A stretch of DNA of 64,000 bases. Origin: Epiperipatus broadwayi (taxonomy: Eukaryota; Onychophora; Udeonychophora; Euonychophora; Peripatidae). The position numbers and the translations under genes were made by a program. Every line of letters starts with the position of its first letter. Within the stretch, counting starts at the first letter, position 1. The DNA lies in the NCBI GenBank assembly GCA_028023455.1, contig JAQFVV010000185.1, positions 1,067,239-1,131,238 of the forward strand, read 5' to 3'. The notes under the pieces were generated by a model. The model searched no databases. It was given only the letters and a program-made list of their open reading frames with translations, and was not told the DNA's origin. This document shows positions 31,446-47,982 of this stretch, in pieces.

Positions 31446-33498
31446 ATTAATTACCAAAAATCAATTCAGCAGAAGATATATAGAAAATATGTATGTGCAG
31501 TATAAGTATATATGTATTAAAAGTTATAATAAATGACTTAAATATGTATTTCATCTATCATAGTAATAATATTAATAAGTGTAAAACAAAATAAGATAAT
31601 AATGTTTATAATGGGTATGTGAATAATGAAGAACTATAAAGCTGATGGTGGATATTGAAATAATGATGAGTTAGAGACCAGATTAAAATAACGAATTATA
31701 TAAACATTATTGACTAACAAAAAATATAAAATATGAATAACAATTAAATCTGATACATGTAATTTATTTTGTCAAGAGTGAATTTCTACCACATTGATAT
31801 CTATAATGATATTAATAAAAATAAAATCATTGCCCTAAACCCCATGGTAGAAGTTCATGTACTTGACTAATTATTTACAACAACGAATATGTAAAATTAT
31901 AATATGTATATGTGACTGCGATTTTAGCTGACTAATTTAAAATATGTATACAAACATAACAACAACAAAAAAAATATTTGTTGTCTAGATAAATCAATGA
32001 TTATAAATCATTGATTTAACAGTAATATAAAAGTAAGCTTAATAATAAAATAAATAAAAACTCTATCATTGTGTGTTGCTTACTATAAGATAATATTAAA
32101 ATTTCTTACCTTTCAATTTCCTATATGTTATCAAAAGTCAGTTAGATGGGAAGGTCAAAACTATTATTTTTTTTATTCTTTATACAATTAAAGATGATAA
32201 AATATATATATATTTAAATCTAATATCTCCCCCCCCCTTATTACTCTCATACAGAATTTCTCCAAAATTATACACATTAGCTTCCATTTGTAGAAATGAA
32301 AATAATACATAAAATTTACAATAGACAAAATAATAAAACAAAAATCACAACACTTATCCCATTATGTTAATTAAAGAACGATGAGTCTGCTGGAAACTCT
32401 TTATTTGCTAAATAAATTCCTATGAATGGAGGTGAAGTTCTGCTCCCATGAAGAATAGAAATTTCTTGTCTGAGTCAAAAAATAATAATGCTCTCCAATT
32501 ATCCTATCTTGGATTTGGTTAGGCATTTTATTTGAAGCAAAGATGGTTTTCAAGTTTCTCCTAAATGGGCAGGTAAAATCTTTAAACTTTTATGGCTTTA
32601 TTGATGACATATTATTACCCCATGGTACAAACTTTTCAGCAAGCAATCATGATATAAAAATAATATATATATTTATTGATTCATTTGCTGCTCAAGATTT
32701 CAATGATGATATTATTATATATCAAAACAATTAATTATTGAATATTACTGCAATGCATACATTTTGCTAAAATTTGTCTAATCAGCAAATAATTTAAATC
32801 TTCTTACTTTCAAATTATTTCCTTCCCTTCAAATGATTGCTTTAAAATTTCAGCTTTTGATCATTTTGATGAATATTTTAAAAAATATATATATATTTAA
32901 ATTCGAACATTCACATCCATTTTGTATTCAAATTTATTTATAAGCAGAAAAAAAAAAGTTCGATCTTTGAATGCAGAAGACAATTATAACAATTTACTGC
33001 ATTGTAGGTGTAGGTCACGTGAAATTTTTTTAAGCATTTTAACATCGACACTTCCCATTGTTTAACAGACATAATATAAATAAATGGGATTATAAATAAA
33101 AATAATAATTTATAAATATTTTAAATTTCATTTCTACAAATGGTTGCCATGTATTTAGATTTTCATTCAGTCATAATTTTTACTATTATTTTTTTTTAAG
33201 TTTATGTGTAAGTTTTTTGGTATAGTTCTCCAATTATTAACATATAATATGGTTTATTCCAGTGTTAATATACCTATCTGTTTCTTCCTAGTAATTTAAT
33301 GGTTTTTATTACTTCTTTAGAAATAAAAAGATGTTTATACACATGCATATGTTGTAAAGAAAAAAAAAATGTTAATATCACAATTTGCTTGGCAATTTAT
33401 TGGTTAAGCAAATATGTTATGAGGCTCCAATTGGTAGAGTGTCTTAAATAACTGGATGGTGTGGCATGTTGTAGATCATCACTACAATATATATATAT
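31446..33498. other. AT-rich spacer, no gene recognised
   Basis: Long A/T-rich stretch with a C-run at 32229-32237. The 32543-32734 frame is unsupported. No element termini seen. Confidence 0.5.
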
Positions 33499-33798
33499 TG
33501 TAAGGATTGAAATAGTCCAACTCCTACTTTCACTTATTATTAAAAAATATGTTTATAAGATACTTCAGAGATTTTGTATCAAGTTACATTTATCATTACA
33601 AGTATTCCTTTTATTGACATTTATAAAATTGATCTTTTATTTAAGAGTAGTGAAGAAGCGACTGTAACAGACAACAGTAACAATAAAAAAGATGAAAATA
33701 AAATTCAATATGTAAATTGTATTAAAATGATATAAAAATAATATTAACCAAAGTTAGATAAATATATGTGTATTTGTTATTTACATTTTTATTGTTTT

Positions 33799-33800
<2 letters not shown>

Positions 33801-33829
<29 letters not shown>
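33801..33829. repeat. (CA)n(TA)n microsatellite
   Basis: Short CA run passing into TA, preceded by ATTGTTTTA as in repeat S. Confidence 0.9.
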
Positions 33830-33935
33830 AGCATTCTAAAATATTATAGTATAATAACTTATGCCATTGTTATCATTTCTTCACCAATAAAAAATTAGAA
33901 AACATATGTGTTTCATGAAAATTGTATATATATAT

Positions 33936-35330
33936 TGTAACGGTCAGAAAATGTGTGACTCGTAAACATAGTGCAGAATTCGACCACCATACAGAACAGC
34001 AGCACCATCGAGTAGCGAAGCCACCCATGGTACTGAGTTCGAACATAGTTTATCGGTTCCACAATACAATCCACGAAACAATGCATCTGATGCGACATTA
34101 GTAAATATTTCCTTAGGCACGGTGATCAGGGATATGCAAGAGACTCATGATTTTATTCTCGAGTTATCCAATAATCAAACTAATATTAATTAAACATTCA
34201 TATTTACATAATCGAGGAAATATTATATAGAGTGGACATCGAATAAATGAAACGTAACTGCAGACATATAGTTTAAAATTATTTATTAATACATTTTAAT
34301 AAAATCATTTACTAATAAGATTTTAGGGATTCAAAGCTTCAGTAGCGGAATTTGCGACCTGCTTATATTTTAAAGAATACATTTATTTATTTAGACATTA
34401 TTTTATATTGAGGATTTCAGTAGCGGTATTTCCGATACTGAAATGTTTACAAAAGGGATTCACTTATTTGTTTGCATAATCTAGCCACCTAAAAATTCTC
34501 GAGTAAGTATTCCTAATGCATGCCTTGAGGGATTTATATCTTTGCAATGCAAGAGTCTAAAGTATGGGTTATAAGAGTAATGGCAGACATATATTTATTT
34601 AATTAAAATATTTATTTATAACTAAGGGCAAACATTTATTTGAGAGTGAATTATGCAAATAATGCAGAGGTGGAGTGATATATAGAATAATAAGATTAAG
34701 TGAAGGAACACATGGTACGCTTTAGAAAGGCGATATGGAATGGCAGTATATTGAAACTGCAATGCCGTGAAAGAATTTATAAAACTGTCAGGCTGATCTC
34801 TGCCACGGCCCGACAAAGTAAGGTGTCACAGAAGCATAACCAGGGACAAGCAGTACATGTCACAATTTGCCGCTGGCTGCATGACAGGTCAAATCCTACG
34901 GGAGCATTTATTATGTCCGCTTGTGTAGGACGATGGGGTTAATTTCAACCCTGAAGAATCCGGAATATTTACGGCGGAATAGATCATCGCGTCTCTAAAA
35001 CGTAACACATGTATACTTATAAACGATTATGATAAGATTTAAATGGATTTCTAATTCGGCCCGACATTATCAACATTTACTAAAGAACGTTGGTGACTCT
35101 CAAAGAAATGTAATTCTATGGAAAATTCATGATGATTTAATATATACAAAACATATATAAATTGGGAATTATTATAACTAATACGTCAGCCATTTGCGAA
35201 GTTGTAGACCCCTGCATTACAATAAATGAAGCATTGAATGCGTGTCGATTTATATGAAAGTTATTAAAGAAAGTAAATATTAATGAAAATTTGACACGCA
35301 TTCATTGTTTTAAACGATCATAGATTTAAA
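33936..35330. mobile_element. GC-shifted island, possible LTR or unclassified element
   Basis: Begins TGTAACGGTC directly after (TA)n, the same opening as the LTRs at 47983 and 63619 apart from one base. Composition is markedly more balanced (for example GCCACGGCCCGACAAAG) for about 1.4 kb. One possible LTR end is CATTACA near 35214, but no primer site or matching target duplication follows. Two copies of TTCAGTAGCGG-ATTT-CGA lie at 34350 and 34415. Short frames (34622-34942) carry no known motif. Confidence 0.4.
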
Positions 35331-36782
35331 CTTTGAAAATAGAGACAATTGTGAGCATGCAATAATTAGATAATAAATATAGATAAAATGTAGATTTTAG
35401 AAATACACACCCCAGATAGAGTGAGGTAAGCTAGATTATTAGAGAAATTTACATATTAAATTAATTATTCAATTTAGTTATACAAAGGGTAGTTTTTACA
35501 TTTTATAATTTAGATAAGTAGTATGAAGAAGAGCTATAGCATATTATTAGAGTACTCTAGAGTTTGAACACAGACAGGTACCTGTTTTATAAGAAGTTTT
35601 CTGATTCCATTAATTTAGCAGCAAAAAGTTCACGAGTGGCAAGTCTTTCTTGTATTTAGATATTCATTTAATTTCATGGCAGCAGCAGCTTTCTCATTCA
35701 TTTCAGGCAGCAGATCTTCATGGTGAATTTATGATGGGCAATGAAAGTTCAGCATCCGATAGGTCACCTCCCAATGGAGAATAATCTAGGTGCTTTACTC
35801 GGTCATACCTTGGCAGGGACAAAGTATTTTTATATTTTTGGAGACTCTCAGTGATCGAGAGCAAGGCTAAAGTTTAAGTGAATGTCTCCAGCAAGTCTAA
35901 GATGGCCTCTTTTCTTATCTTGATCTCTCACATTTTTGTTAAGATATTTTTAGGTTCTACTTAATCTGCCCTGAGGATAATCAATGCATTTTGTAGGTTT
36001 TTAATTAAAGAAAGCTGCCGTTCTATTGTTTACATTTTACATTTACTAATTACATTTTTGGGGAATTTTTCTTTAATTAATCTATTATCTATCACTGACC
36101 GATGCTTTTAAATTTCAAACACAAAAAGGGAACATAAGATTATTTTAACTTTTAATTAAATATTACATCAGATATTTTTAGAATTATTATTAAATAAAAT
36201 TTAAACAAAGCAATAAATACGAACTTTATAATCCAAAATAAATGATTAAAATTATACAAAATTATATAACTAAAAGAAATCAAAATTATACTATTTTATC
36301 CCTATTTATTGCCTTTAATTTGAGATCAAAATGTGTGCGTGTTTATGCTGAATTCTACATATATTTATATATTTTTAATATTGTTACACACACAATTCGA
36401 TATCAAAAAGTTTAAATTTGAGCGGGATAGACCGGTCAGTGAGAGATGACAGAAAAAGGTGAAACTTAAGATTCGAATACGAATCTTACTGTTTCAATAT
36501 ATAATAACAAAAATAGAAAAAGACAAAGAGGGATGAAGACATTTTCTGTTTTGCTCTGTCCAGTGCAGTGAAAGAATATTATTAAAAATTTTTTATTTTT
36601 TCACTTATCAATGGAAAGATAAATATTCATTTATGTCTTGGAGAAATGACAGGATGCACTAGAAATCAAACTACTTATCTAAGGAGTTTTCCATTCTCTC
36701 ATCTGTATGTTATATCTTATATCAATGGAACACCATGAACATGGAGATGCATAACTAAGAAAGGAAATCATATGTTCAATCA
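35331..36782. other. Mixed unrecognised sequence
   Basis: Bases 35560-35960 are less AT-rich and read on the minus strand as short peptide-like pieces (SPLGGDLSDAELSLP; RLATRELFAAKLMESENFL) in different frames, suggesting a decayed coding element of unknown type. The remainder is A/T-rich. Confidence 0.3.
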
Positions 36783-37100
36783 ATGCATTCCCACCTAAAA
36801 AAGAAAGAGACCAATATTCAATACCTGGGAATTAACAATGAAAAAGAAAATATTATGGCTAATTATGTGAATCAAGTAAACATTACTTTCAGTAGGCCAA
36901 AATATAGCACTCTGGCAGAAAATTTTGAACTACAATGCAAAGTTTTCAGAAATATATATAATAAATTCCACAAAAATGGTATCACTATAAAAACTTTTGC
37001 AGATAAGATTAAAATAAGGGATTACCAATACCATATTGCCATTTTAGCTTATGTGTTGAATGCACTCATAAGCTCTCTACATTATTGGTTAATCCACTGA
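36783..37100 (+). CDS. Unrecognised 105-codon open frame
   Basis: Longest non-repeat frame in this part, starting MHSHLKKKETNIQYLG and containing FELQCKVFRNIYNKFHKNG and IAILAYVLNALISSLHYW near the C-terminus, a mildly hydrophobic end. The DNA around it (36.7-37.8 kb) is less AT-rich than the spacers, and similar peptide-like pieces continue past the stop. On the minus strand, 37221-37454 is also open. I recognise no family. It may be a fragment of a dead transposon or a chance frame. Confidence 0.2.
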   Translation: MHSHLKKKETNIQYLGINNEKENIMANYVNQVNITFSRPKYSTLAENFELQCKVFRNIYNKFHKNGITIKTFADKIKIRDYQYHIAILAYVLNALISSLHYWLIH

Positions 37101-38016
37101 GCTGCAGTGAATTTCATTCAAAGTATCTTGCACATTCATCTCTGCAAATATTTACCCAATCTATGATAACTCAGGCAATTACAACTGTCTTATGAATAAT
37201 GTAATTTTGTGGCAAATTACTTACCAATAAAAGACTATAAGCATAAAGATTTGCACAATTAGTTTGCTTCTGGACCAATAAAAACTGTGTCTGATGGATA
37301 TACCATAACAACATAATCTATTTTTCCATCTAACACCATTTGTGCCATTAGCATATCTCACCAATGATACATTGTTCTTTGCAATGCTGACATAGACTTG
37401 ATTTTTAGCAGCTGCCTTCTCACTAATCATCTCATTGCCAATTCCAGAGTTCAAAGTTTTTCAATCAATTTTCATGAATGCCAAGATTCTGTGCAAATAG
37501 TCAGATCTAACATTTCATTTACTGGCACAATATGTGATACACGATATTTTCTTACCATAGACTTATTGTAATTAGTCATGAAGTAATGTGATTCTTGCAT
37601 GAGTCTTCTGAATGAATTTAAATACCAGATAGTGTATATACAATTACTTTTGTCAAAGTACCAACTTTACAATTATAGATATTGTCAAAGGACCAAGTTT
37701 AAAATTACAAATATTGTCATAGTACCAGCATTACAACTACAGAGGAAAAAAAGAAATAGTAGCAAAATTTGATAAAAAATGTTCAAAATTATTCTGCCAG
37801 AGCCTGTATGCTCTGGCCTGTTTAAAGGCAATCTTCACAAATCATACTGTCATTCAGAATGACAATATTTAAAAAAATAATAAAAAAAACATTCTAAACT
37901 CAAAGGTATTTGTTAACTACTTCAAAAAGGAAAGTTTAAACATTTAATCAAGGAGAAGGAACTAATAAATAAAATTAATGTTTGCTTTCAACAAATAACA
38001 AAAATAAAATGAAACA
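37101..38016. other. Unrecognised moderately complex sequence
   Basis: Open segments on both strands without a shared frame. Three variants of ACAATTATAGATATTGTCA-AGTACCA lie near 37640-37735 as a short degenerate tandem array. Confidence 0.35.
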
Positions 38017-39266
38017 AAAAGAAAAGGGCAATAAGAGTCATAGTTCACATGACCCTATTCTCTTAAGCTTGTAAGTTATAAACAATGAGGATTTCCAATT
38101 CCTCAACAAACTTTGTATTAAATGCTTAGCCAGAGAAAGCATTTAAAATATCTCTGTCTGGAATCCCCCTGACCCATGACTATGGTTTGGTACTTTGGCA
38201 CTCCTCAGAGAAGTGCCAGGGTAGGCTCAGACCCTAGATCTAAAATTCCAATCCAAAGCCAGCATTTAACTGAAAGTTATCTATTGAGTGGAAAATCTGA
38301 AAATTTTAGACACCTACATGTCTTCAAACTCAGCTAGCTATTCAACTCAAATAACTATATGGAATTGATAGATCTTCAGCCATACCATATATTAGTAGTT
38401 TTAGCAATATAACATTGCATAATACTTAAGCCAGAAACTATAAATAGTCAAAATAAGATTCATAGATCACATGACCCTATTCTCTTAAGCTTGTAAGTTA
38501 TAAATAATGAGGATAGCCAATTCCTCAACAAGCTTTGTATTAGATGCTTAGCCAGAGAAAGCATTTAAAATACCTCTGTCACCAACCCCCCAACCTCTGA
38601 CCATGGTTTCATGCATTGGCAGTCCTCAGAGAGGTTTCATGGTAGTTTCAGACATGGTCTAAAAATACCAACCTAAAGCCAGCATTTGACTAAAAGTTAT
38701 CTATTGAGGGAGTCCAAAGCATGAAATCATGGTCGAGGGTTGGGGGGGGTTACTGACATAGATATTTTAAATGCTTTCTCTGGCTAAGCATTTAATAGAA
38801 AGCTTGTTGAGGAATTGGCAATCCTCATTGTTTATAACTTACAAGCTTAAGAGAATAGGGTCATGTGATCTATGACTCTTATTTTGACTATTTATAGTCT
38901 CTGCCTTAAGTCTCATGCAATTTTATGTTGCTAAGACTACTAATATATGATATGGCTGAAGATCTATCAGCCCCATATAGTATTTGAATTGGATAGCTGG
39001 GTTTGAAGACATGTAGGTGTCTGAAAATTTCAGATTTTCTACTTAATAGATAACTTTTAGTTAAATGCTGGCTTTGGAATGGTATTTTTAGATCTAGTGT
39101 CTGAACCTACTCTGGCACCTCTCTGAGGAGTGCCAAAGCATGAAACCATGGTCAGGGGTTTGGGGGGGGGTTAATGACAGATATATTTTAAATGCTTTCT
39201 CTGGCTAAGCATTTAATATAAAGCTTGTTGAGAAATTGGCAATCCTCATTGTTTAAAAGAAAAGGG
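38017..39266. mobile_element. Large composite foldback element
   Basis: Two long inverted arms meet at about 38708-38712. Each arm holds a head block H (CACATGACCCTATTCTCTTA; GCCAGAGAAAGCATTTAAAA; a C-run) and a middle block M (CCAAAGCCAGCATTTAAC; CACCTACATGTCTTCAAAC; CCATATATTAGTAG). The order is H M H M' (38031-38708), then inverted H M H (38712-39254). The right end stops inside H, so about 60 bp of the left tail is unpaired. AAAAGAAAAGGG flanks it at 38017-38028 and 39255-39266; allowing one mismatch it extends to 16 bp. No reading frame. Confidence 0.85.
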
Positions 39267-40316
39267 AAATTTGTATAAATATAAGTTGTAAAATATGGTT
39301 TATCAACCATAACTTAATTAACCAAAGCATAAACAAACTTCTAATCCTTTTAATGCTTCACAATGTAATTTATGAACTCTGTGCCTACACATAGGCAGAA
39401 CGCTAAAAAACAGGTTGATATTATTATTATCTTTCCTTATTATTATTATTTTTTGGTATTATATGACAATACACAGACATGACTTTATAATATATTTATA
39501 TAAAGAGACATTTAATCGGTATTACAATTCTTCAGCTTTTATGTTAAAATGAAGACTTTATTATGTTGTTGTTAATACATATTTATTATATTCAGTGTTA
39601 TTATTTATAACTGTGCATTGTTTAAAACCATAAAAGATTGTCTTTATTTTAATACCCATTCACTTAGCAAGCCTTTAAATAATTAATATTACAATCTGTT
39701 TTATGAGTTCATTGAAAACTTAAGTAAAGAAATGGTTGTTACTAACTTATTATTTTCATTTTATTGTTGCGTTTCATCTATGTCACAATAAAATATGAAG
39801 CAAATACTTTATTCAAAATTTAGTTTCATTTGATTTTTTTTTGCTATAAATTTATTTCACAACTACATCATATTTGCACGTTGGTCATGACACAGCATAT
39901 GAGTTTAATAATGCACTTGTACTTTATACTGATAATTTTTAAATGTTTTTTGGTCATTTGTGTAAAATTTAGAGCTATTCATGACCTATACATACAAATA
40001 TTCAAAATAAATTAAAATCCCATACACATATAAATATTTATATCATGAATATAGTCTAGATTTGATCAATGCTACCCTTTGTTTCTGGAATACAGATTGA
40101 ACAGGTGATCTTGAGTCTCTGTTAGGTTCATTTAATTGCATATTAGTACAAAGGCTAATTAGTATGAGAACAAACCATTTATAACTAGAAATTTTGTGTA
40201 GTAATTAAGCTGATTTAAAAGACTCTACTAACCGATTACATAGGTTAATACTTGATGCTACGATTCACAGAGTGTAGTAAACAAGATGATCCTTACTCAC
40301 TTTCATACCATCACTC
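39267..40316. other. AT-rich spacer, no gene recognised
   Basis: TTATTATTATT runs near 39420-39450; no motif or usable frame. Confidence 0.55.
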
Positions 40317-45375
<5,059 letters not shown>

Positions 45376-45525
45376 TCTTACAGAGAAGCAACCAATCATG
45401 ATTAGCTGCCTGGGACTAAGAAAGAGAGTACATTGCCAATACTAAGATGCAATAAAATATTAGCAACTGGCAATTCACTCTCTTTATCCGCTCAAGGCAG
45501 TTACATATTAAATGGTTACTTTCTT
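45376..45525. mobile_element. Small foldback / MITE-like element
   Basis: Imperfect inverted arms: left about 45376-45445 (GAGAAGCAACCAAT, GCTGCCTGGG, AAAGAGAGTACATTGCCA) and right about 45469-45525 (TGGCAATTCACTCTCTTT, CAAGGCAGTTAC, ATGGTTACTTTCTT). No clear target duplication. Confidence 0.65.
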
Positions 45526-45895
45526 AGTACAAAAGTGGTTGTAGATTTTAACTAAAAAAACGTAATTTATTAAATATTTTTAATTATGACATCAACAAAA
45601 ATTAAATTATATGTATATCATTATCAAAATCATCTTTGTATATGACTGTGTCTGCAATAAAAGATAGCTGGCAGAATCCAGTTGAAACATTGAAAATATG
45701 ATAATATTTAAAGAAATCAAAGATGAATTAGAAATACATGTTCACATCTTATGTCGATAAAAATCGTGATTATATATATGAAAGCAAAACAATGCACAAT
45801 GCTAGCTCTACTCAATATAAAATATTTGCTTTCTTTATTTAAAGGGGGAAAGTGGAGTGGCTGGAAAAAATATAGTTATGGGGCATTATATATAT

Positions 45896-46852
45896 ATCAT
45901 TATCATCATCATCAACAAACATTATCAATCCACTGCAGGATGAAGGTCTCTCCAAGTTCAATGCAACTTTTCCTATCTTTATCTTCTCTTCTCCACAACA
46001 TCCCTGCACACTTTCTTATTTCATCCATCCATGTCACATGTGGTCTCTTTCTGGGTGTTATATAACCTCTTGGAATCCAGTTTAAAATTTCAATTGTCCA
46101 TCTATTATCATCTCTTCTAGCAATATTTCCAGTCCAATTCCACTTCAGTCTTTTAAATTTTTTCAATGAGGTCAGTAACATCTGTATGTTCTCTTACCCA
46201 TACATTGTGTTTTCGATCTCTTTATGTTACTCCCAACATGCATCTCTCGATACTTATTTGAGTGGTATGAAGTCTCTGTTTTGCTCTTCTATTAAGTTTC
46301 CAAGTCTCAGATCCATAAGTAAAAACTTGCAAAACACATTTATGAAAAAGCTTTCTTTTCTAACACATAGGCATATTTCCTTTTAGTATCAAGTTAATTC
46401 TACCAAAAGCACTCCAACCAAGTTTAATTTTATGATTAATTTCATCCATTATATTTCCATCTGTATTAGTAATCTGACCAAGGTATTTGTAACTGTTAAC
46501 TTCTTCTAACTCATCATAATCAATCTTTATTTTCATATTTTGACAAAATTTATTAAACATTGCTTTAGACTTTTTAACATTTCTCTTTAGTCCTACTTTC
46601 CTACTTTCATCTGATAACTCATGCAACATTTCCTGTAGCTCTAAAGCATTATTTGCAAAAACAACTACATCATCTGCAAAATCTAAATGACTTAAATAAT
46701 CTCCATGCACTTTCACTCCTTTAGCTTCCCATTTTAATCCACAAAATACTTTTTGCAACACTGCTGTAAAAAGTTTTGGAGATATGGAGTCACCCTGTCT
46801 TACACCCAATTCAATGTTGATTTTTCTACTATCATTATGTAATCTAATTGCC
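45896..46852 (-). pseudogene. RTE-clade LINE, 5'-truncated copy with intact FADD
   Basis: Minus-strand copy beginning inside the RT domain at about 46850 and ending in a (GATGAT)n-type tail at about 45896-45920. The frame 46360-46809 (149 codons) carries GVRQGDSISPKLF, HLDFADDVVVFANN (FADD at 46669-46680), LQEMLHELSDES and NSYKYLGQITNTDGN without a stop. After a frameshift, 45912-46181 carries LKWNWTGNIARRDDNRW, WMDEIRKCAGMLWRRE and LQWIDNV. It is the best-preserved RT core here and probably the youngest RTE insertion. 5' truncation is the usual outcome of incomplete target-primed reverse transcription. Confidence 0.9.
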
Positions 46853-47552
46853 CTTATCCAATTCTGATAAAAGAAATGACTTTGGTATTATGCACTACTT
46901 TATAACTTTTTAATTCTAAATTCATAATTTGTGCATACCATAAAGTCCTAAATACAGTGTTGATTTTGTCATTTAAGTGCTAGTTTAGTTTCAATAAGGC
47001 TTTGGGATCTTATTCTTTAAGATAGGCTAAACAGTAATAAGTGATATTTTGAATATCATTGTATAAGCTGGTGGTATTGACTAAGAAGATGGTCAATGGG
47101 ATAATGAGTATTTTCTTATCCCTGAGTTTAATTTAATATATTGGTTTTATTTCATGCCATGTCTTTAAATTAAAATTTGTAAATATTTTAAATAAAGGTT
47201 GTGTTTAAAAATTTATTTAGTTGCCTGTAGTCTTATTGCTAATCACCATGTATACACTATTATTGTTATTGCTATCGACCTAGCAGAAGATTATAAATTG
47301 AAATCATCATCGACCAATATAGTACTATTAACTATATTATGCTACATCATAATAATTTTGTTGAGCCTTATAATTTATTGGTATATCTAATGCATCACCA
47401 CACAATAATTAAAATGTTAATAACTTAGAGTACAGATTAATTTAAGTAATAGATAAAAGATAATATAATATTGATTTAATTGGTTTAGTTGAACCCACAG
47501 AGCTATCATTCACTGATCATGATCACATGGTTTATAATTATTTAAGAAAAGG
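46853..47552. other. AT-rich spacer, no gene recognised
   Basis: No motif. The frame 47199-47390 is hydrophobic and A/T-biased, with no support. Confidence 0.5.
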
Positions 47553-47982
47553 AATTTGGTAAGTTAATAAACAAAGCAAAGCAAAACTCTCCATACAGTA
47601 ATGTCATCTTGTGCCAACAAGAGCAATCAATGGATGCCAGAAGGCTTGTGCATAAAATCCATATCTAGTGCCTACTCCTCCAATATCCCCATACTAGTTT
47701 CTGGCTTGTGGCCATCATCAGTGAGAAGCCTTGGATCTGAGAGCACTGCATCTAGATCTTAGGATCCAATACAATCCTCCAGCAGCCTCCTTTTAACTCT
47801 ACTTAACTACAAAACTATGAGAATGAAATTGAAAACATAATTATATTTTCAATCTAAGCTCAATAGCTTATATAGTCATATGGGTCTGAACTCAATTCAG
47901 CACCCATACATTTTGGTGTCTTTGGCTCTTTAACAACCATAGCCACCATTATCCTCTTGTTGGCACAAGATGGCATTACTAT
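47553..47982 (-). mobile_element. Foldback family F1, left half (split by LTR element)
   Basis: Inverted counterpart of 52874-53358. Contains GCAAAGCAAAACTCTCCATA, GGCTTGTGCATAAAATCC, ACTAGTTTCTGGCTTGTGG, CATATGGGTCTGAACTC and GGTGTCTTTGGCTCTTTAAC. The 14-bp AATTTGGTAAGTTA at 47553-47566 recurs at 53394-53407, bracketing the whole block. The inner end stops at the CTAT target site of the LTR element. Confidence 0.85.
47979..47982 (+). repeat. Left copy of 4-bp target duplication CTAT
   Basis: CTAT directly before the 5' LTR; the partner is at 52870-52873. A related F1 end at 53321-53340 reads GGCATTACTGTATGGAGAG without an insert, which matches the pre-insertion order. Confidence 0.85.

Noticed and set aside
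36361-36400. TTGTTACA near 36381 as the right end of an LTR starting at 33936
   Set aside because: Flanks do not match and no target duplication or primer site supports that boundary.
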